A program made the translations under genes and the position numbers. Below, one piece after another: positions 12,301 through 24,659 of a stretch of DNA of 64,000 nucleotides; position 1 is the first letter of the stretch; each line of letters opens with the position of its first letter. The notes under the pieces are model-generated. The model had not been told where the DNA came from and did no database searches. It saw only the letters and a list, made by a program, of their open reading frames with translations. This DNA comes from Ceratopteris richardii (lineage: Eukaryota; Streptophyta; Polypodiopsida; Polypodiales; Pteridaceae): NCBI GenBank assembly GCA_020310875.1, contig CM035433.1, positions 109,304,952 through 109,368,951 on the forward strand, given 5' to 3'.

Positions 12301-14110
12301 ATGGTTCCAATGCTACATGCTTTGTTTTGACCTACCATATGTATCTCCATTAGTTAAGGTCCTTCCTTGGTTTCTTTGACCTTGGTCTTCTTCGATGTGC
12401 TTGATATTTTGTAGTAGTTTGTTTTTGGAGATTAATCTCCTTGGCTAATGCTCTCATATCTTCTTTGGATTTTTCCAATGTCTTCTTTGGGATCCAAATT
12501 TGCTTTTGTATCCTTTGATCTTCAATGAGTTATTTGGGTGGCCATACTTGAATTGTCCTTGATATAGGCGGAGTTGCTCTCTCATCCTGAAATGAATTCC
12601 TTTGTATAGGGTTTGTCAATTGTGCTTGTCACTTTTTGCATTTATAATCGTGAAGCTGATCTTTGCAAGTCCATATTTTTATGGACCATTTACCAATGAA
12701 ATATTCTAGATTTTTACACATGTAAAAGGAGAAAACAAGAGCTCGAATTCCTTGAATTTAAGGTGTTTGATCTTGAGAATCAATCAATTACCAACAAGTA
12801 GATCAGATTAGATCTTCACTTTTCCTAGATTGTAGGAAGGTAAATTGATTCTCTTCACCAAACTATCCTACCTTGATTTGAATTCAAATCCACTCGTAGA
12901 AGTCATAAAACACTTCAAGGGTCTATATAAAGACTTCAAAGCCATTGTACAATACATTGAAGCAATGTACATACACTTTGGGTCATCATTTCATTGCTCC
13001 ATTTCTCTACACCATCTTCTTCAACAATAGTGAAATTGCAATGTTGCTCTCTCTATAGAGCTCTAAATTGGTTGTATGAGCATTCATTGGAAATTTATTA
13101 ACTATTTGTTTTGTATCAAGTCTTTCTCCTTGATGCTCCAAAGTACAAATTGGATTTTGTTGCACTAATCACATGTCTATAAGGTCTATTTGACTCTCCA
13201 TATGCACAAGGGTTGGTCCTATGTTGGTTGGCTGGACCAAAATTCTTCACTTTGCAACTCACTTTTCTACCTTCTACAAGCTTCTCCAAGTCTCTCGATT
13301 TCTCTTTTCCAATCCCTAGTTTTAAATAAAATTGTTTCACTTGGCTTCCCAAGGTTTTGATATTCCTACTATGATAATTTTCCATGAAAATGGGTTCTTC
13401 ACCTTGTAAGCATCTCTCATCACATTCCATGATCCATTCCTTCCATTTCTCTAATTCAGTCTAGGGTTTCTAGTCTCACATCTTCTCTTATTCTCTCCTC
13501 TTCTTTTTTTTGATTTTGAGCTCTTAAGAGTTTGGTCAACATTTGCTCGGTGAAGGGTTCCATGTATTTTTTGAATCTACAACTGCTTATGTAGTTTGGT
13601 AGTATATGTCCATCCAATCTGGCTAAGTTGATTGCTCAACAAGAGCAAATTTTATGTAAAAACAAAGATCTGCACCCTCTTTATTGTAGTTTTTTGGCAT
13701 GTTATTTCAGAGTGTATACTAGCACTAGGTCTCCAACTCTTAGAACTCTATCTCTAATCTGAGCATCATAGCAAGCCGTATGTCTTCTCTTAGCAGCATA
13801 AATACCTGCCACCACTTGTAATCTAGATTCATTCAATTTTTTTATTTGATCCAATTGTCTGGATAGCTAATGTCCTATACATTCATATTTCTTGGCTACT
13901 CAAAGAGTAGGAATCAAGAAATCGATTTGCAAGATTGCATTTTGACCATAAACTAGATTAAAGGGCATGGTTCATATAGCTATTCTATAAGCTACTTGGA
14001 GTGCCCAAATTGCATGATGCAATTGTTTATCACACATAGATCTTTCATTGTTTACTATCTTGGTGATAATGGTGCATAATTGGTCTTGTGAATGTGGAGT
14101 TTCAAAGGGT
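12301..14110 (-). pseudogene. Ty3/gypsy pol 3' half (integrase end, second retropepsin-like domain, tail)
   Basis: Reading the minus strand from 14110: the integrase C-terminal region is clear (KQLHHAIWA, FNLVYGQNAIL, DFLIPTL, AGIYAAKRR, GDLVLVYTLK). Next comes the basic linker at about 13560-13440 (EPFTEQMLTKLLRAQ, KKEEERIRED), which matches EPLTEEMLTQLNTAK and KEEEKRIREE in the young pol. The 13430-13116 segment aligns with the second retropepsin-like domain: FYLKLGIGK matches FVTLEIGQ, and LVEGRK falls where the young copy has LIDSRA. The tail at about 12560-12400 carries VWPPK and IWIPKK. Stops occur throughout. The adjoining minus-strand ORF-X start completes the order. Confidence 0.75.
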
Positions 14111-14219
14111 TCCATGAGTTTTTGTTAGTGGCAAAAGTGGACAAGGTGGCTTGAGGAGATGAGGGAGCATGAGGGAGGAAGGCCAATGAGAAGGATGAGG
14201 TTCAGACATGAGATTGCAT

Positions 14220-14800
14220 AGACAAGCAAGTCAAAGAAGATCAAGCACAAAATAGGCCTCATAAAAAATTCAAACTTTATTTTCCTCAAATAGTGATTTT
14301 CATTACTACCCACATTGTACATAACTGTTTTTGAAACTTCCATCTCCATTTTATGGAAGACAAGGACTTTGAAGTTGATGAGTTTTACTAGAACATATGT
14401 TTCAAATTGCATAATTTTTGGAGCTCGTTTGAGCCCTCAAAATAGCTTCAGAACCTAATTTTTAACTAGGCCAGACATTAGGTTTGAACTAGGCCACTAG
14501 CTAGTCAAAAAATATATTAGGATCTAGAGAGCTCATTTTGGGGGGTTACATAGTTAGATATTGAGCTTTACTTTGAGCATTATACACATTTCTTGAGCTG
14601 TTGGATAGAAGATTCCATTGTTCCACCCTTTGTCTCACCTTATGTGTGCACGTGTGTGCATTTCATCATGTTTCACTCACTCACTTGTGCACTCCCATCA
14701 CTCATGGTCATCATACCATCCTCATGTCTCCATGGATTGACAATTATGAGGTCTTTACCACGGTGGTACTTCCATTGTGATAGAGTGAAACCAAATTTGA
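14220..14800 (+). repeat. diverged gypsy LTR (old relative of the LTR at 46930)
   Basis: Blocks follow the young gypsy LTR in order: TCCATTTTATGG-AGACAAGGA against the TCCATTTTGTACAAG region, then ATAATTTTTGGAGCTCGTTT, GAACCTAATTTTTAACTAGG, AGAGAGCTCATTTT, TGTGTGCACGTGTGTGCAT and CATACCATCCTCA. Outer ends are uncertain. The expected primer site downstream is badly decayed (about 14800-14830, an AATTTGACACTACTGTCAGG-like remnant). Confidence 0.65.
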
Positions 14801-15060
14801 CACTACTGTCAGGGAGCGCGATTCGAGAACAAGCATGTGACAATAAGATGTAGAGTCTTGATGTTCAAATCATTGGTAAGTAAGCATTTTTGCTATTTTC
14901 TTTGATTTTTTATCTCCATTATCATCTCCACCATCTCCACTCTACTCCTACTTCCATCTCCATCTTCTCCAAAAATTTCAGTTCTTGGTCATATCCCCAC
15001 ATTCCCCATTCATTTCCTCATTTCATTCGTGAGAGAGAGCAAGTGATAGCTTTTTGGAAC
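14801..15060 (+). other. gypsy 5' leader fragment with conserved splice-donor-like site
   Basis: Matches the leader of the young element after its primer site. It has a GGTAAGTA donor-like site at 14875-14882 (GGTAAGTA also at 47589 in the young copy), then repeated CATCTCCA pyrimidine-rich units, ATTCCCCATTCATTTCC and GAGAGAGAGCAAGTG. It breaks off where the reverse-strand gag remnant begins. Confidence 0.6.
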
Positions 15061-15109
15061 ATCAGGATCCTTGAACACATATATGTTTATTTCGTCTATG
15101 TGGGTAGGC

Positions 15110-15500
15110 TTATCTAGCTTGAATCTCAAAAAAGCTTAATTAGTTTGTCAATTTCCAAAGATATCTATATTCATGTTATCTTGAGGAACCCATTTTGGTG
15201 TTATGATCCTAGACAGGACTAACTTACTTCTAGTAATTCTAGGTTCGCTCTCCTTGTTCTCACATTCTAGTTCTCCTATCTCAGACTCAAGTATAATTGA
15301 TACGAATTCATCTGTCATATCAAGTAAATTGGTTACTACATATATGCTTCCTTGCTTGTCTATGTAGGACCCATCTTCAAATTCGACCATAGATGATCAA
15401 TTCCAATAAGTTGAATCACCATTCATCTTAATCCATCCTCATAGATGTGAGCACCTAGACGGTGGGTTTTAATATACTCTAGGTGAGTCTTATAAGGGCC
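15110..15500 (-). pseudogene. Ty3/gypsy gag N-terminal fragment
   Basis: The minus-strand frame from 15390 reads VEFEDGSYIDKQGSIYVVT, DEFVSIILESEIGEL and PKWVPQDNMNIDIF. It matches the young gag at about 49660-49900 (VKFENGAYLDKEGTIYVVT, DEFGNVIAETDMGDI, PEWIPQDNKSIDLL). Only this N-terminal portion, ahead of the retrotransposon gag domain, survives. Upstream on the same strand lies its leader, including a repeat array. Confidence 0.75.
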
Positions 15501-16194
15501 CCTCTAGGGTTTCTAGGTATGTCAACCTTGAACTACCTATGGGTCTTCCAATGTTGAAAGACGTCTTTGAATTGCTTGTGTCTGAGCTCACAATGTAGGG
15601 GTAATCACTCAACTATTGATCTCAAGACCTAGTTGTATGATTAAAACTTGCTTCAAATGATTTGATACTTTGTTGATCAGCCTTTCCTATGTGTATGCTT
15701 GACCTACGGTTAGTTAATTTAATCCACATGTTTCCCAACCTTTAGAGTAAAACCATGTTGTACAGTTCTTTGTGTGTCAATTACTTGTGCATTTTAATTT
15801 CCTTTTGGTGTGAAATCTTGTCTTTATGGTCATGTCATCATAAGTACTCTTTGTTTATCGTTACTTTTTTTTATTGCCCAATCATGCCTATTTGCTTAGG
15901 GTTACCACACTTTACTTATCTCTTTGAATTAAGTGAATGATGGTTTCTTGGACTTTTTTCATTACTATTGTTGGCCCAATTAACTAATATCATTTGGGTG
16001 CAATTTATCCTAAGCTACAATTAATTGAGGGGCTTTAGAGATCTTTCAACCTCAAGTCTTATGCTTTGAAATGGCTTTAGTGCTCAGGATACTCTCCCAA
16101 GACTTTCTCTGCACTTGCACCTTGATTTGCTACTCAATTAGCTCAAAAGTACCTAAAAATATCCATGAATTATAATCAAATAGATCAAATTTTA
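15501..16194 (-). other. reverse gypsy leader, pre-gag part
   Basis: No open frame of interest. The minus strand contains a GAAAGATCTCT, TAGCTTAGGATAA and TTAGTTAATTGGGCCAAC series. These resemble 48990-49070 of the young leader (GGAAGATCTCTCAAC, TAGCTTAGGCTAA, TTAATTAGGGCAAC). Confidence 0.5.
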
Positions 16195-16770
16195 AGCTGC
16201 AAATGAAAAAGGCCAAAAACCTGGTCTGCTATGATAGATGATGTTTGTCACGATAAATCTCTCATGATAGATGGGTGTCTATCATGATAGATGGGTCTAT
16301 CATCTATCTTGGATTTCAGATTATCATAATAGATAGTATGTATGTCGTGATAGGCATGTCTTTCATCTATCATAAAAGATTTTCGTCAAGATCCACATGT
16401 GTTTATCATGATAGATGGTCACTAACTACATCATGATAGATGGGTTTATAGTGATAGATAGTCATCTATCATTTGTCATATGGTCTCTCTATTGTGATAA
16501 ACGGTCTTTTGTTGCGATAGACATTCTGTCTATCATTTGTGATGATCTCTGTTTGTCGCAATAGATGGTCACTATCATGGGATCATTCTGTCGAGATACA
16601 AAATGTCTGTCATGGTTTGTGTCTATCACAATAGATGGTTTCTATCATCATAGACCCAAAAATGGGAGTTTTTAGGATGCATCTAGTGTTTTGGGATGGT
16701 GAAATAGAGGTGCCTATCATGTATATGATCTAAAACAAAAATACTGACTTTTTTGTCTATTACGATAGAT
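16195..16770 (-). repeat. leader repeat array, TATCATGATAGATGG-like units
   Basis: About 570 bp dominated by imperfect, partly palindromic units around CTATCATGATAG and CTATCACGATAG, with spacers such as ATGG and GTC. It occupies the pre-gag leader position of the reverse gypsy remnant. The young element has a 20-bp CTATCGCGACAC minisatellite there. A leader acceptor-like site (TTTTTTGTAG, minus strand) follows at 16849-16860. Confidence 0.65.
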
Positions 16771-16869
16771 AGAGCTTCTACTTAGGCATGCGTAGACAAC
16801 ACCTCTCATACATGATGATGCTACTGGAGCTGGTGCAGAAGCTGAATCCTACAAAAAACACTCATGCAC

Positions 16870-17671
16870 ATGCAAAAATATCACTCTTCAACCATCATCT
16901 CCAAGAGGTCTTCTTTCTTGTATTGGATGCCTCCAAGATACCAAGATGCAATGACACCACTCCTGAGAGTACCATCTCAACCCCTATGCAACAATCAAGC
17001 ACAAGTGACATCATAGGTACCCTTCTTTGACCTTCGCACTCTAATGTTTCTCTTTCTCAAAGAATATAAAGATAAACTTTGGTCAGATTTTGTATACTTG
17101 TAGTACACATCAAGAACTCTCCAGCAAATCATATTTCACTCTAGATCGATGCCTACACTTAGGGAAACAATGTCCACAAGGTGAGGTAGCTAAATGCTCA
17201 TAGTTGCTAGTCAAACAAAGACCTCACTTCACTCCAACAAGATTTTTAAAAAGACTACTTATAGATTGAATCTCGCAACTATCTCAGATTTAGAGAAATC
17301 TACAGGATACCAAATGACCTAAAACACATAGAAAATGGATAATATGGAAAGAAGAACCAATCTATAAAATACAAAGGAAACTAGCTCTAATAGAGCCTAC
17401 ATACAAAGAGAGATATAAACCACCCAAACCTAAGAGAATGCTCCAAAGAGCTCAGTCTACATGAACTAAAACTCCAAGACGATGCCCTAAAATATTGAAC
17501 CTACCTTTCCAAATCATCCTCCTAAAAAGGAGGACTTAGTTGAGATGACTAGGGGACTCGTTAATTGCCTTTTCTTGATGAAATTGTGTGGGTTTCGGCT
17601 TCCTTAGACTGCACTACATGTCCTTGATTGATTTCCCATGAATTCTTTTCTTAAAGCTCAAGTTTTAACAT
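16870..17671 (-). repeat. diverged copia LTR, reverse strand
   Basis: On the minus strand it begins TGTTAAAACTTGAGCTT at 17671 and runs through GACATGTAGTGCAGTCTAAG, CATCAAGAAAAGGCAA, CATCTCAACTAAGTCCTCC and GAGGTCTTTGTTTG blocks. These are in the order of the LTR of the full copia at 38844-39831 (TGTTAAAAGTCAAGCTT, GACATGTGGAGCAATA, CATCTCAACTAAATCCTCC). An 80-codon plus-strand frame here is only the LTR's complement. No internal copia region adjoins, so it is a solo or truncated LTR. Confidence 0.7.
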
Positions 17672-18050
<379 letters not shown>

Positions 18051-18719
18051 TGTTGAAGTATGGGGAGTAACCAACCCAAACCACCTCACATGGAAGTGAG
18101 AGGCTCTTCGAAGAGGAGTTGCAAGAAGTGCAAGCAATGCACACACACCCACGTCCACAAACAATGGCACCATGGCCAACATCAAAAGGAGCAAGGGAGA
18201 GCAATGCTCACACACAAGCCAACCCCAAGTGCCAAACCCACACCCATTAGCATGGAGGCCAAGGCCATGGCCAAGGGACCTCCCTTTTACAAAATGAGCC
18301 CGTCCTTATATAAGAGAGGTGGAGGGATCCATTGAGTACAAGTGGCCAAAGGCTTCATTAACTAAGATATTCTAAAAATGATAGGTAGTTGGGAAAATAA
18401 AAAAGGGAATCTTCTTAGAGAGAAAGAGCTCTTGCACGTATCCAAAAGAGAGCCCTCATTTCTAAAATAATGCAAGACTCAAAAAGAAGCCTTTTACAAA
18501 AGAGAACGATAAGGTTGAGTTTTTATGGGTTTTCTCAAAAAAGGACATAAGAGAGAGTTCCTATGAAGAACTTGTATACAAAAGGGAAAAAGTGGGAAAT
18601 TTGAGAGACTGCCACACAAGGCTTTGAGCCTCCAAGTATCCTTAGCTTCAAGGGAGGCCTCCAAGTACTCCATAGCCTTCATAGCTTCATGGGTCCTTCA
18701 TAACTTCAAGGTTCCAACA
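18051..18719 (-). repeat. 3' LTR of non-autonomous element
   Basis: 669 bp. The lower end (18051) and the internal sequence repeat at 24301 onwards, and the upper part repeats at 34828-35204. It lacks about 60 bp that the other copy has near 24497-24555. Ends are TG...CA on the minus strand. Confidence 0.85.
18303..18312 (-). promoter_or_regulatory. TATA-like box in LTR
   Basis: On the minus strand the LTR contains CTTATATAAGGA, repeated in the other LTR at about 24610-24619. It is the only good TATA candidate in this LTR. The near-palindrome makes strand assignment depend on LTR orientation. Confidence 0.45.
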
Positions 18720-18733
18720 CCCTCCCCCACCTA
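18720..18733 (-). other. polypurine tract of non-autonomous element
   Basis: The minus strand reads AGGTGGGGGAGGG immediately before the TGTTGGAACC start of the 3' LTR, the expected plus-strand primer. Confidence 0.75.
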
Positions 18734-20397
18734 GTCTTTGTCGTCCTTGACAAAGCTGAGAAAAAAAAGGACTAATGTAGCTGATCGAGGTGATGTTGAA
18801 TCTTCAAGGTCTTCAAGTCTGCAAGTCTTCAAGTCTTCAAATCTTCATGTTTTCGGTGTTGAGCGACACAATCCCCTTGGGGGGCAATCAGCCCCGCTTA
18901 CATCCTTCACAAGGAGCCTTCAAACCTGAAATTAACACATACTAAAACAAGTAGACTGTTTTTTGAAAAAAAATGCAGTCAATAAACATGAATTCCCATT
19001 TTAGTTTCTACTTCCCATTAAGTGAACTCAAGTACACACATGCCCAAGTGCTATGCAGGTCAATCAAGGCCCATTAACAAAAGGAAACCCTCATGGATGC
19101 ATCATAAACGTGCTACCAATCCAAATGGCATGCCTTTAGTAGAATCATTTATATGTGTACAAAATTCATGATATACATCAAGCATAGAAGCAATCAAAGA
19201 TCAAACATTACAATGCATCCCAATGACTATATCCACCCAATTTTTACTCAAATTGAATTGGCAATCACAAAAAGCCAAGAGACAATTCCTTGCAGCCCAA
19301 GGGAGCCACGCCAACCTGAAATAGAAAGGATCAGTTCATATTTTCAGCAAGTTTGGTTTTGGGCACCATCCTACTAGGTGCAGCCACAAAACCATGAAGC
19401 CACACAACTGCAAAGAACCCAAGGGAGAGGTGAGTGCACCCAAATCCATGTAGAGCTTCAACCAAACACATCCAGGGATGATGGGAAAGAAAATGCTTGA
19501 AGGGTAAATGCATACATACCTCTTAAGAAGATCAGATATCAAGGGAGTGTATGATGCGAGTAAACAGAGGATCACCTTCCAATGCATGCCAAGAGTGGCC
19601 TTACAATACCATCTTGCACATGCTTGTGTCACATAGCCTTACAACACTATGGACAGTGTGACATCCCAATGTTGATGGGGACCTCCAAGAGAGTAGATGC
19701 TTTGTACCCTCCATGCCCTGAAGTATCATTCAAGAATTCAAGGTTTCTTGGACACAATACCAACATATGGGTAGTCACAAAATTCCAAGAATCAGGTTCT
19801 CGAAGATGTAGAAGCTCTAAAGGCCCCACCAAAACCTGTATAAATCTTAAGAGCAAAGTCAAGAAGTACATTTATTTGCATAATGGCTACTACGAGCAAA
19901 CTCTGCAAGCTGTAAGATTTTGAGGTCAAGAAAGCTTAAAGGTACATGGATGCAATCAAATTTTTAGTAAACCATGAGCATAGAAAAATCCCCTCAGGCA
20001 TTTCTAGCATTTCTAACCAAGAATGAGTATATTCGCTCACATGTCATTCTATCAATTATAGGATTTAAAGCATAAACTCATTAAAGAATAGTACACCGTG
20101 TGCAACTATGAAAAGAGCTATTGGAGATCATAAAAAGGAGTACACTTGTGCATAGTGTCCAAATTAGATTGTTAAGGTTTTCATGTAGAGTGAACTTTAT
20201 CTGATAGGACTTTAGTAATGGAAGTTTAGAGAGATGCATTGCAATGTGATTGTTAGCTAGAAATGGCAGCTACAATCAAGGCACCAAGGACATTAGCTCA
20301 ACGTTTATGCAGATATCACCAAAAAGGCATTAACATAATCATTTTTACATTGGAACTATAACAAAACCGTATAGTTCAGATAACCGAACACCTGCAC
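18734..20397 (-). other. internal region of non-autonomous element, part 1
   Basis: No retrotransposon protein motif. The stretch 19067-19838 recurs at 31571-32350 and 19839-20397 recurs at about 20830-21470, 30630-31275 and 33800-34360. All are direct copies, with few differences visible. Short open frames (up to 113 codons) recur with stops and are not convincing genes. Confidence 0.6.
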
Positions 20398-20824
20398 CAG
20401 TCAATACTGGTCGATACCAGCCAGCACCAAGCGATACCATCCAGCCACGAGATGAAACCAGTCTAGTCCCCGAGGACGACACCAGTCCGCTGCACGCATG
20501 ACGATACCACTGTAGGGAGGTAACGGTGACACCACAAGGAGTGTCACGCGATACCTACAACCTGAGGGCACCCCGGAGAACACTGACAGAAGGAAAGATT
20601 AAGAGGTCGGAGGCAGAAACGCCATGGCCTCAGGGAAGAAAAACTCCAAAATGCTTTAGAGTGCCGCTCAGAAGCCTCTCTTGCCTGCCACTCCGCCCTC
20701 AGCAACAAACTTCGTCTTCTCCATCCTCAAACTTTTTGAGCAAAGTAGAGGAACGCGCAAGAAGGGCTGCTACGCTCGAGTTCCACCATCGCTGTGTCGC
20801 TGCTGGCTTCAAGTGTCAAATCTA
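20398..20824 (-). repeat. LINE 5'-end fragment
   Basis: Matches 30190-30626 and 33340-33796, the 5' part of the L1-type LINE. It contains CTGGTCGATACCAGCCAGCA, GAGGACGACACCAGTC and the GCCATGGCCTCAGGGAAGAA block. Its upper end is followed by ACCTGTATAAATCTT, as for the other LINE copies, which marks the LINE 5' boundary. The lower end breaks into element-internal sequence after CGAACACCTGCA. Confidence 0.7.
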
Positions 20825-22203
20825 ACCTGTATAAATCTTAAGAGCAAAGTCAAGAAGTACATTTATTTGCATAATGGCTACTACGAGCAAACTCTGCAAG
20901 CTGTAAGATTTTGAGGTCAAGAAAGCTTAAAGGTACATGGATGCAATCAAACTTTTAGTAAACCATGAGCATAGAAAAACCCCCTCAGGCATTTCTAGCA
21001 TTTCTAACCAACAATGAGTATATTTGCTCATACGTCATACTATCAATTATAAGATTTAAAGCATATACTCATTAAAGAACGCATTTCTAACCAACAATGA
21101 GTATATTTGCTCATACGTCATACTATCAATTATAAGATTTAAAGCATATACTCATTAAAGAACAGTACACCTGTGCAACTATGAAAAGAGCTATTGGAGA
21201 TCATAAAAAGGAGTACACTTGTGCATAGTGTCCAAATTAGATTGTCAAGGTGTTCATGTAGAGTGAACTTTATCTGATAGGACTTTAGTAATGGAAGTTT
21301 ACAGAGATGCATTGCAATGTGATTGTTAGCTAGAAATGGCAGCTACAATCAAGGCACCAAGGACATTAGCTCAACGTTTATGCAGATATCACCAAAAAGG
21401 CATTAACATAATCATTTTTACATTGGAAATATAACAAAACTGTATAGTTCAGATAACCAAACACCTGCAATAGTCATTGGCATGAAATAAACACCTCAAA
21501 GCATTACTTCTCTAATATCAAAATTCATTGACATAACCATCGAGTGATGAAGGTGGTGTGGACACCATCCAAAGCTAGTGCAATCATACACTGCAACCCA
21601 CCAAGTGCCTATAAATCTTCCAGCCTGAGATACACATCAACAAGGAGGATGAATATTTTATAGCAACATGCCACTACTCCGAGAGGGTCCTCTCCCAATT
21701 AAACACATATCAATGCATTTCAAGCTTCATGTCACATCAAATGAATAGCATAACGTTAGAAAAAACCTTCACATCAATACTTTTTATGAGTTAGTTCATG
21801 GCGAGTGATGTCATTTCAATAAAATAGAGACCCAAATTTTTCAGTTTAGATTAGACCATAGGTGCAGCCACAGAATTTCCTAATGGGAAAACAATATGAT
21901 GTTCTTACAACAAGTGTTGGGGGTATTCCCACTTTAAAAAACACAATAACATCAAAAGAACAAAGCAACCTCATATCCCACATCACTGGTTTTCAAGGAA
22001 CCAAGTCAAATTTTCATGAATGATAGACACCCAGGGCTCAAACTTGCATCAACTCTAACATGTGTTAGTGAGCAAGAACTCTATCACTTAAGCCGTGAAT
22101 ATTTCTCGCTACCAATATGCTATTGAACTAACTTATGAGATAAGACTTCGAATAACCATTACCAGAAAACAGGGGAAGGACCGCCATTACATGAAGTATA
22201 ACC
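20825..22203 (-). other. internal region of non-autonomous element, part 2 (contains 83-bp tandem duplication)
   Basis: A second copy of the sequence following TGTATAAATCTT. It includes a perfect-looking tandem duplication at 20998-21080 and 21081-21163. A similar ~92-bp duplication is at 30790-30973, whereas the copies near 20000 and 33960 have one unit. No supported gene. Confidence 0.6.
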
Positions 22204-23405
22204 TCAACTGAATCCTTTTGCAATTTCATCGTGGCATGAAGATTTGCTTGGGAAGTTTGCATGTAGCACTAATGCAGAGAAGAGGATGCCCAAAGTGGCA
22301 AATGTGTAGGATAGCACCATAGATGAAGCTAACAAGTTGACTCCCAAGATGTCTACAGATGACGCCTCCATTGTGAGCATGTTGCACATCGTGAACTTCT
22401 ACCTGGGATAGTAACCCCTAGTTGCATGACCACATAGAAGATAATGGGTAACAAAAATGACTTTTGCAAACCTCTGTTCAGTCAGAGGGCTGACTTGAGG
22501 TACAACATCCCATTCTTTAGGGGACATGGGAGAAGTGCACAGTGACAACAATGTTAGTAGCAAGGACCAAAAACACAGAAAGCATTCCGAAAAAGTATAC
22601 ATCATGAATCATTATTTATGTCATGAAGCACATGCATCCGCATAGATATTTTACCATGATTCTCGTAATGCCTAGTACCCCAGTCATCAGAATGCACACC
22701 TTTGCTATCATCGCGAGGCATTCAAGCAGCAATATCCCAACTTGTGCCAAGGGAAGACCGTATAATATTGTAAGGCAAGAAAAAAATCCATGTGACATAT
22801 AACTACTTATGCACGACATCTCTGCTTCCAACGGTAGCAACAATATGTTGTATCAATATTCATGTATATGAAACTTAGCATACATATCGTGAAATATTAG
22901 ACACAATCGCTAATCTTCACCTAGTTATCGAATGTAGGAGGTTGCACATAGTTTTCCAAACCTCCGGAGTAGACCTTCGCTAGCTTTGAGATATTCTATG
23001 GGGTGCGCAAATCTCGGTGGTAGCTTTGAGATGTCTTTAGCTCTCTGATTTGTTACATTTGATAGGACTCTGCAGATCCGTAGTGGAAAGCCTACTGCTA
23101 GCGTTATCAACTCCATGACACACCATGCAACACAGCTTCGGTCGATAGTGCTTTCTTCAATGATTTGGTGATGAGTGCAGGGAGAAATGTTGCTCAATCC
23201 GGAGAGATTCTTATACAAAGCAGACCATGCAAGGGGCTTAACTCGAGCAAACCCCTAGCAACCAAGAAGCAAAAGAGCAGCAAGGGCGCTCAACACTGGA
23301 ATCAGAAAGAAACGACCTCTTGTGCATGAACGAATCACCACTAGGAGGGGAATCCTTCATCATGGTCACATAAAAACCAAAAGAGGGTATCAACCGCGGG
23401 AGGAG
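22204..23405 (-). pseudogene. possible captured host-gene fragment (unrecognised, exon-like blocks)
   Basis: On the minus strand, blocks of protein-like sequence alternate with non-coding gaps. Block 1 (about 23405-22925) is hydrophobic near its start (LSALAALLLLG), has one TAG, then continues through SALYKNLSGLSNISPCTHHQ to HPIEYLKASEGLLRRFGKL. Block 2 (22843 to about 22650) is hydrophobic (LPLAQVGILLLECLAMIAKV) and ends at a GTAAAA donor-like site. Block 3 (about 22535-22402) reads KEWDVVPQVSPL and FAKVIFVTHYLLCGHATRGY, and is bounded by AG and GT. Block 4 (22389-22204) is again hydrophobic. I do not recognise the protein. It could be a transduced membrane-protein gene or chance open frames. 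Confidence 0.3.
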
Positions 23406-24276
23406 CTGACGGCCATCCGACTCTGAAGGACTAAACCGAAAGGAAATAGCAGAGTGGGTTGGGAGAGAAGAGCCCAACTTCGCCATGCTCGTCGCATGAC
23501 TGGAGTCCGACTCTGAAGGACTGAACACAAAGGCAATAGCAGAGTGGGTTGGGAGAGCAGAGCTCAATGCCATGCCCCTCCCATGACCGAGAGGAGCCCA
23601 ACTCCAAATACAGTGAAAAGAAGCATTACAAAATGAAGGAAGGAAATAATTCCTCCACCCACCTACCTGCATTATAGGTATGCACGCAAGCATCAATGAA
23701 GCCAGAGGGGAAGTTTAATGCACCCTGCAAATGGATTCACTTCAAGCAAAAAAAAATGTTGCCATTCGATTGCAAAACGAAGGAGCGTTACGACCTCCCC
23801 CACTAATTTAAAATGAAAGAGACTTTTTCATCTAAAAAATGAAGCACATGTTTATGAGAGAATCCTGCATACGGGTTCATAAAATAAATTGACTTTGACT
23901 CTTATAAATGATTTGGTATTTTTGTGATTTTTTCAAAAACTGAAGAGAGGAGTGGGGCAAAAAGAGGATACACTTTCCATTCCCCTTCTCAAGGCAATCA
24001 CTTCAACAGAGAGATGGCAGTGGTGAAAAGTGATTTCCAAGGTGAGTGTGTGTGAGAGATTGTAAGTGTGTGAGAATGTGTGAGAGAGAAGAGGGTTAGG
24101 GGGTGTTCTTGGACAACAAACAAAAACGAACTAAATTACTCAAAAAATTAACAAATAAGAGGTACCCTAGGCCAACCGAAGGCCACATGAATCCACAACT
24201 CAATCCAAAGCGTGAGGTGCATCCATCAAGTGTAGGTACGACAAGCTTGGAAAAACCCAATGGTTGAAGGTCGATC
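23406..24276 (-). other. 5' internal region of non-autonomous element
   Basis: Between the primer site and the gene-like blocks. The minus strand has two tandem ~80-bp units near 23420-23585 sharing CTCTCCCAACCCACTCTGCT and AGTCCTTCAGAGTCGGA. No supported coding sequence. Confidence 0.45.
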
Positions 24277-24295
24277 ATCCCCGGCAACGGCGCCA
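24277..24295 (-). other. primer binding site, tRNA-Asp type
   Basis: The minus strand reads TGGCGCCGTTGCCGGGGAT, three to five bases after the LTR end. It is complementary to the 3' end of plant tRNA-Asp(GUC), including CCA. The young gypsy uses the same site at 47516. Confidence 0.9.
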
Positions 24296-24300
24296 AATTT

Positions 24301-24651
24301 TGTTGAAGTATGGGGAGTAACCAACCCAAACCACCTCACATGGAAGTGAGAGGCTCTTCCAAGAGGAGTTGCAAGAAGTGCAAGCAATGCACACACACCC
24401 ACGTCCACGAACAATGGCACCATGGCCATCGTCAAAAGGAGCAAGGAAGGGCAATGCTCACACACAAGCCAACCCCAAGTGCCAAACCCACACACATGGA
24501 TCAACGCATAGCACACAAGGAGAAATGTGGAAGCCAAATGAACCTTCTTTCCATTAGCATTGAGGCCAAGGCCATGGCCAAGGGACCTCCCTTTTACAAA
24601 ATGAGCCCCTCCTTATATAAGAGAGGTGGAGGGATCCGTTGAGTACAAGTG
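24301..24651 (-). repeat. 5' LTR of non-autonomous element, 3' portion
   Basis: Repeats 18051-18350 starting at TGTTGAAGTATGGGG. It stops at ACAAGTG (24651), where LINE sequence begins. The last 22 bases (24630-24651, AGGGATCC to ACAAGTG) recur at 34806-34827. Confidence 0.85.
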
Positions 24652-24659
24652 TTGACATA

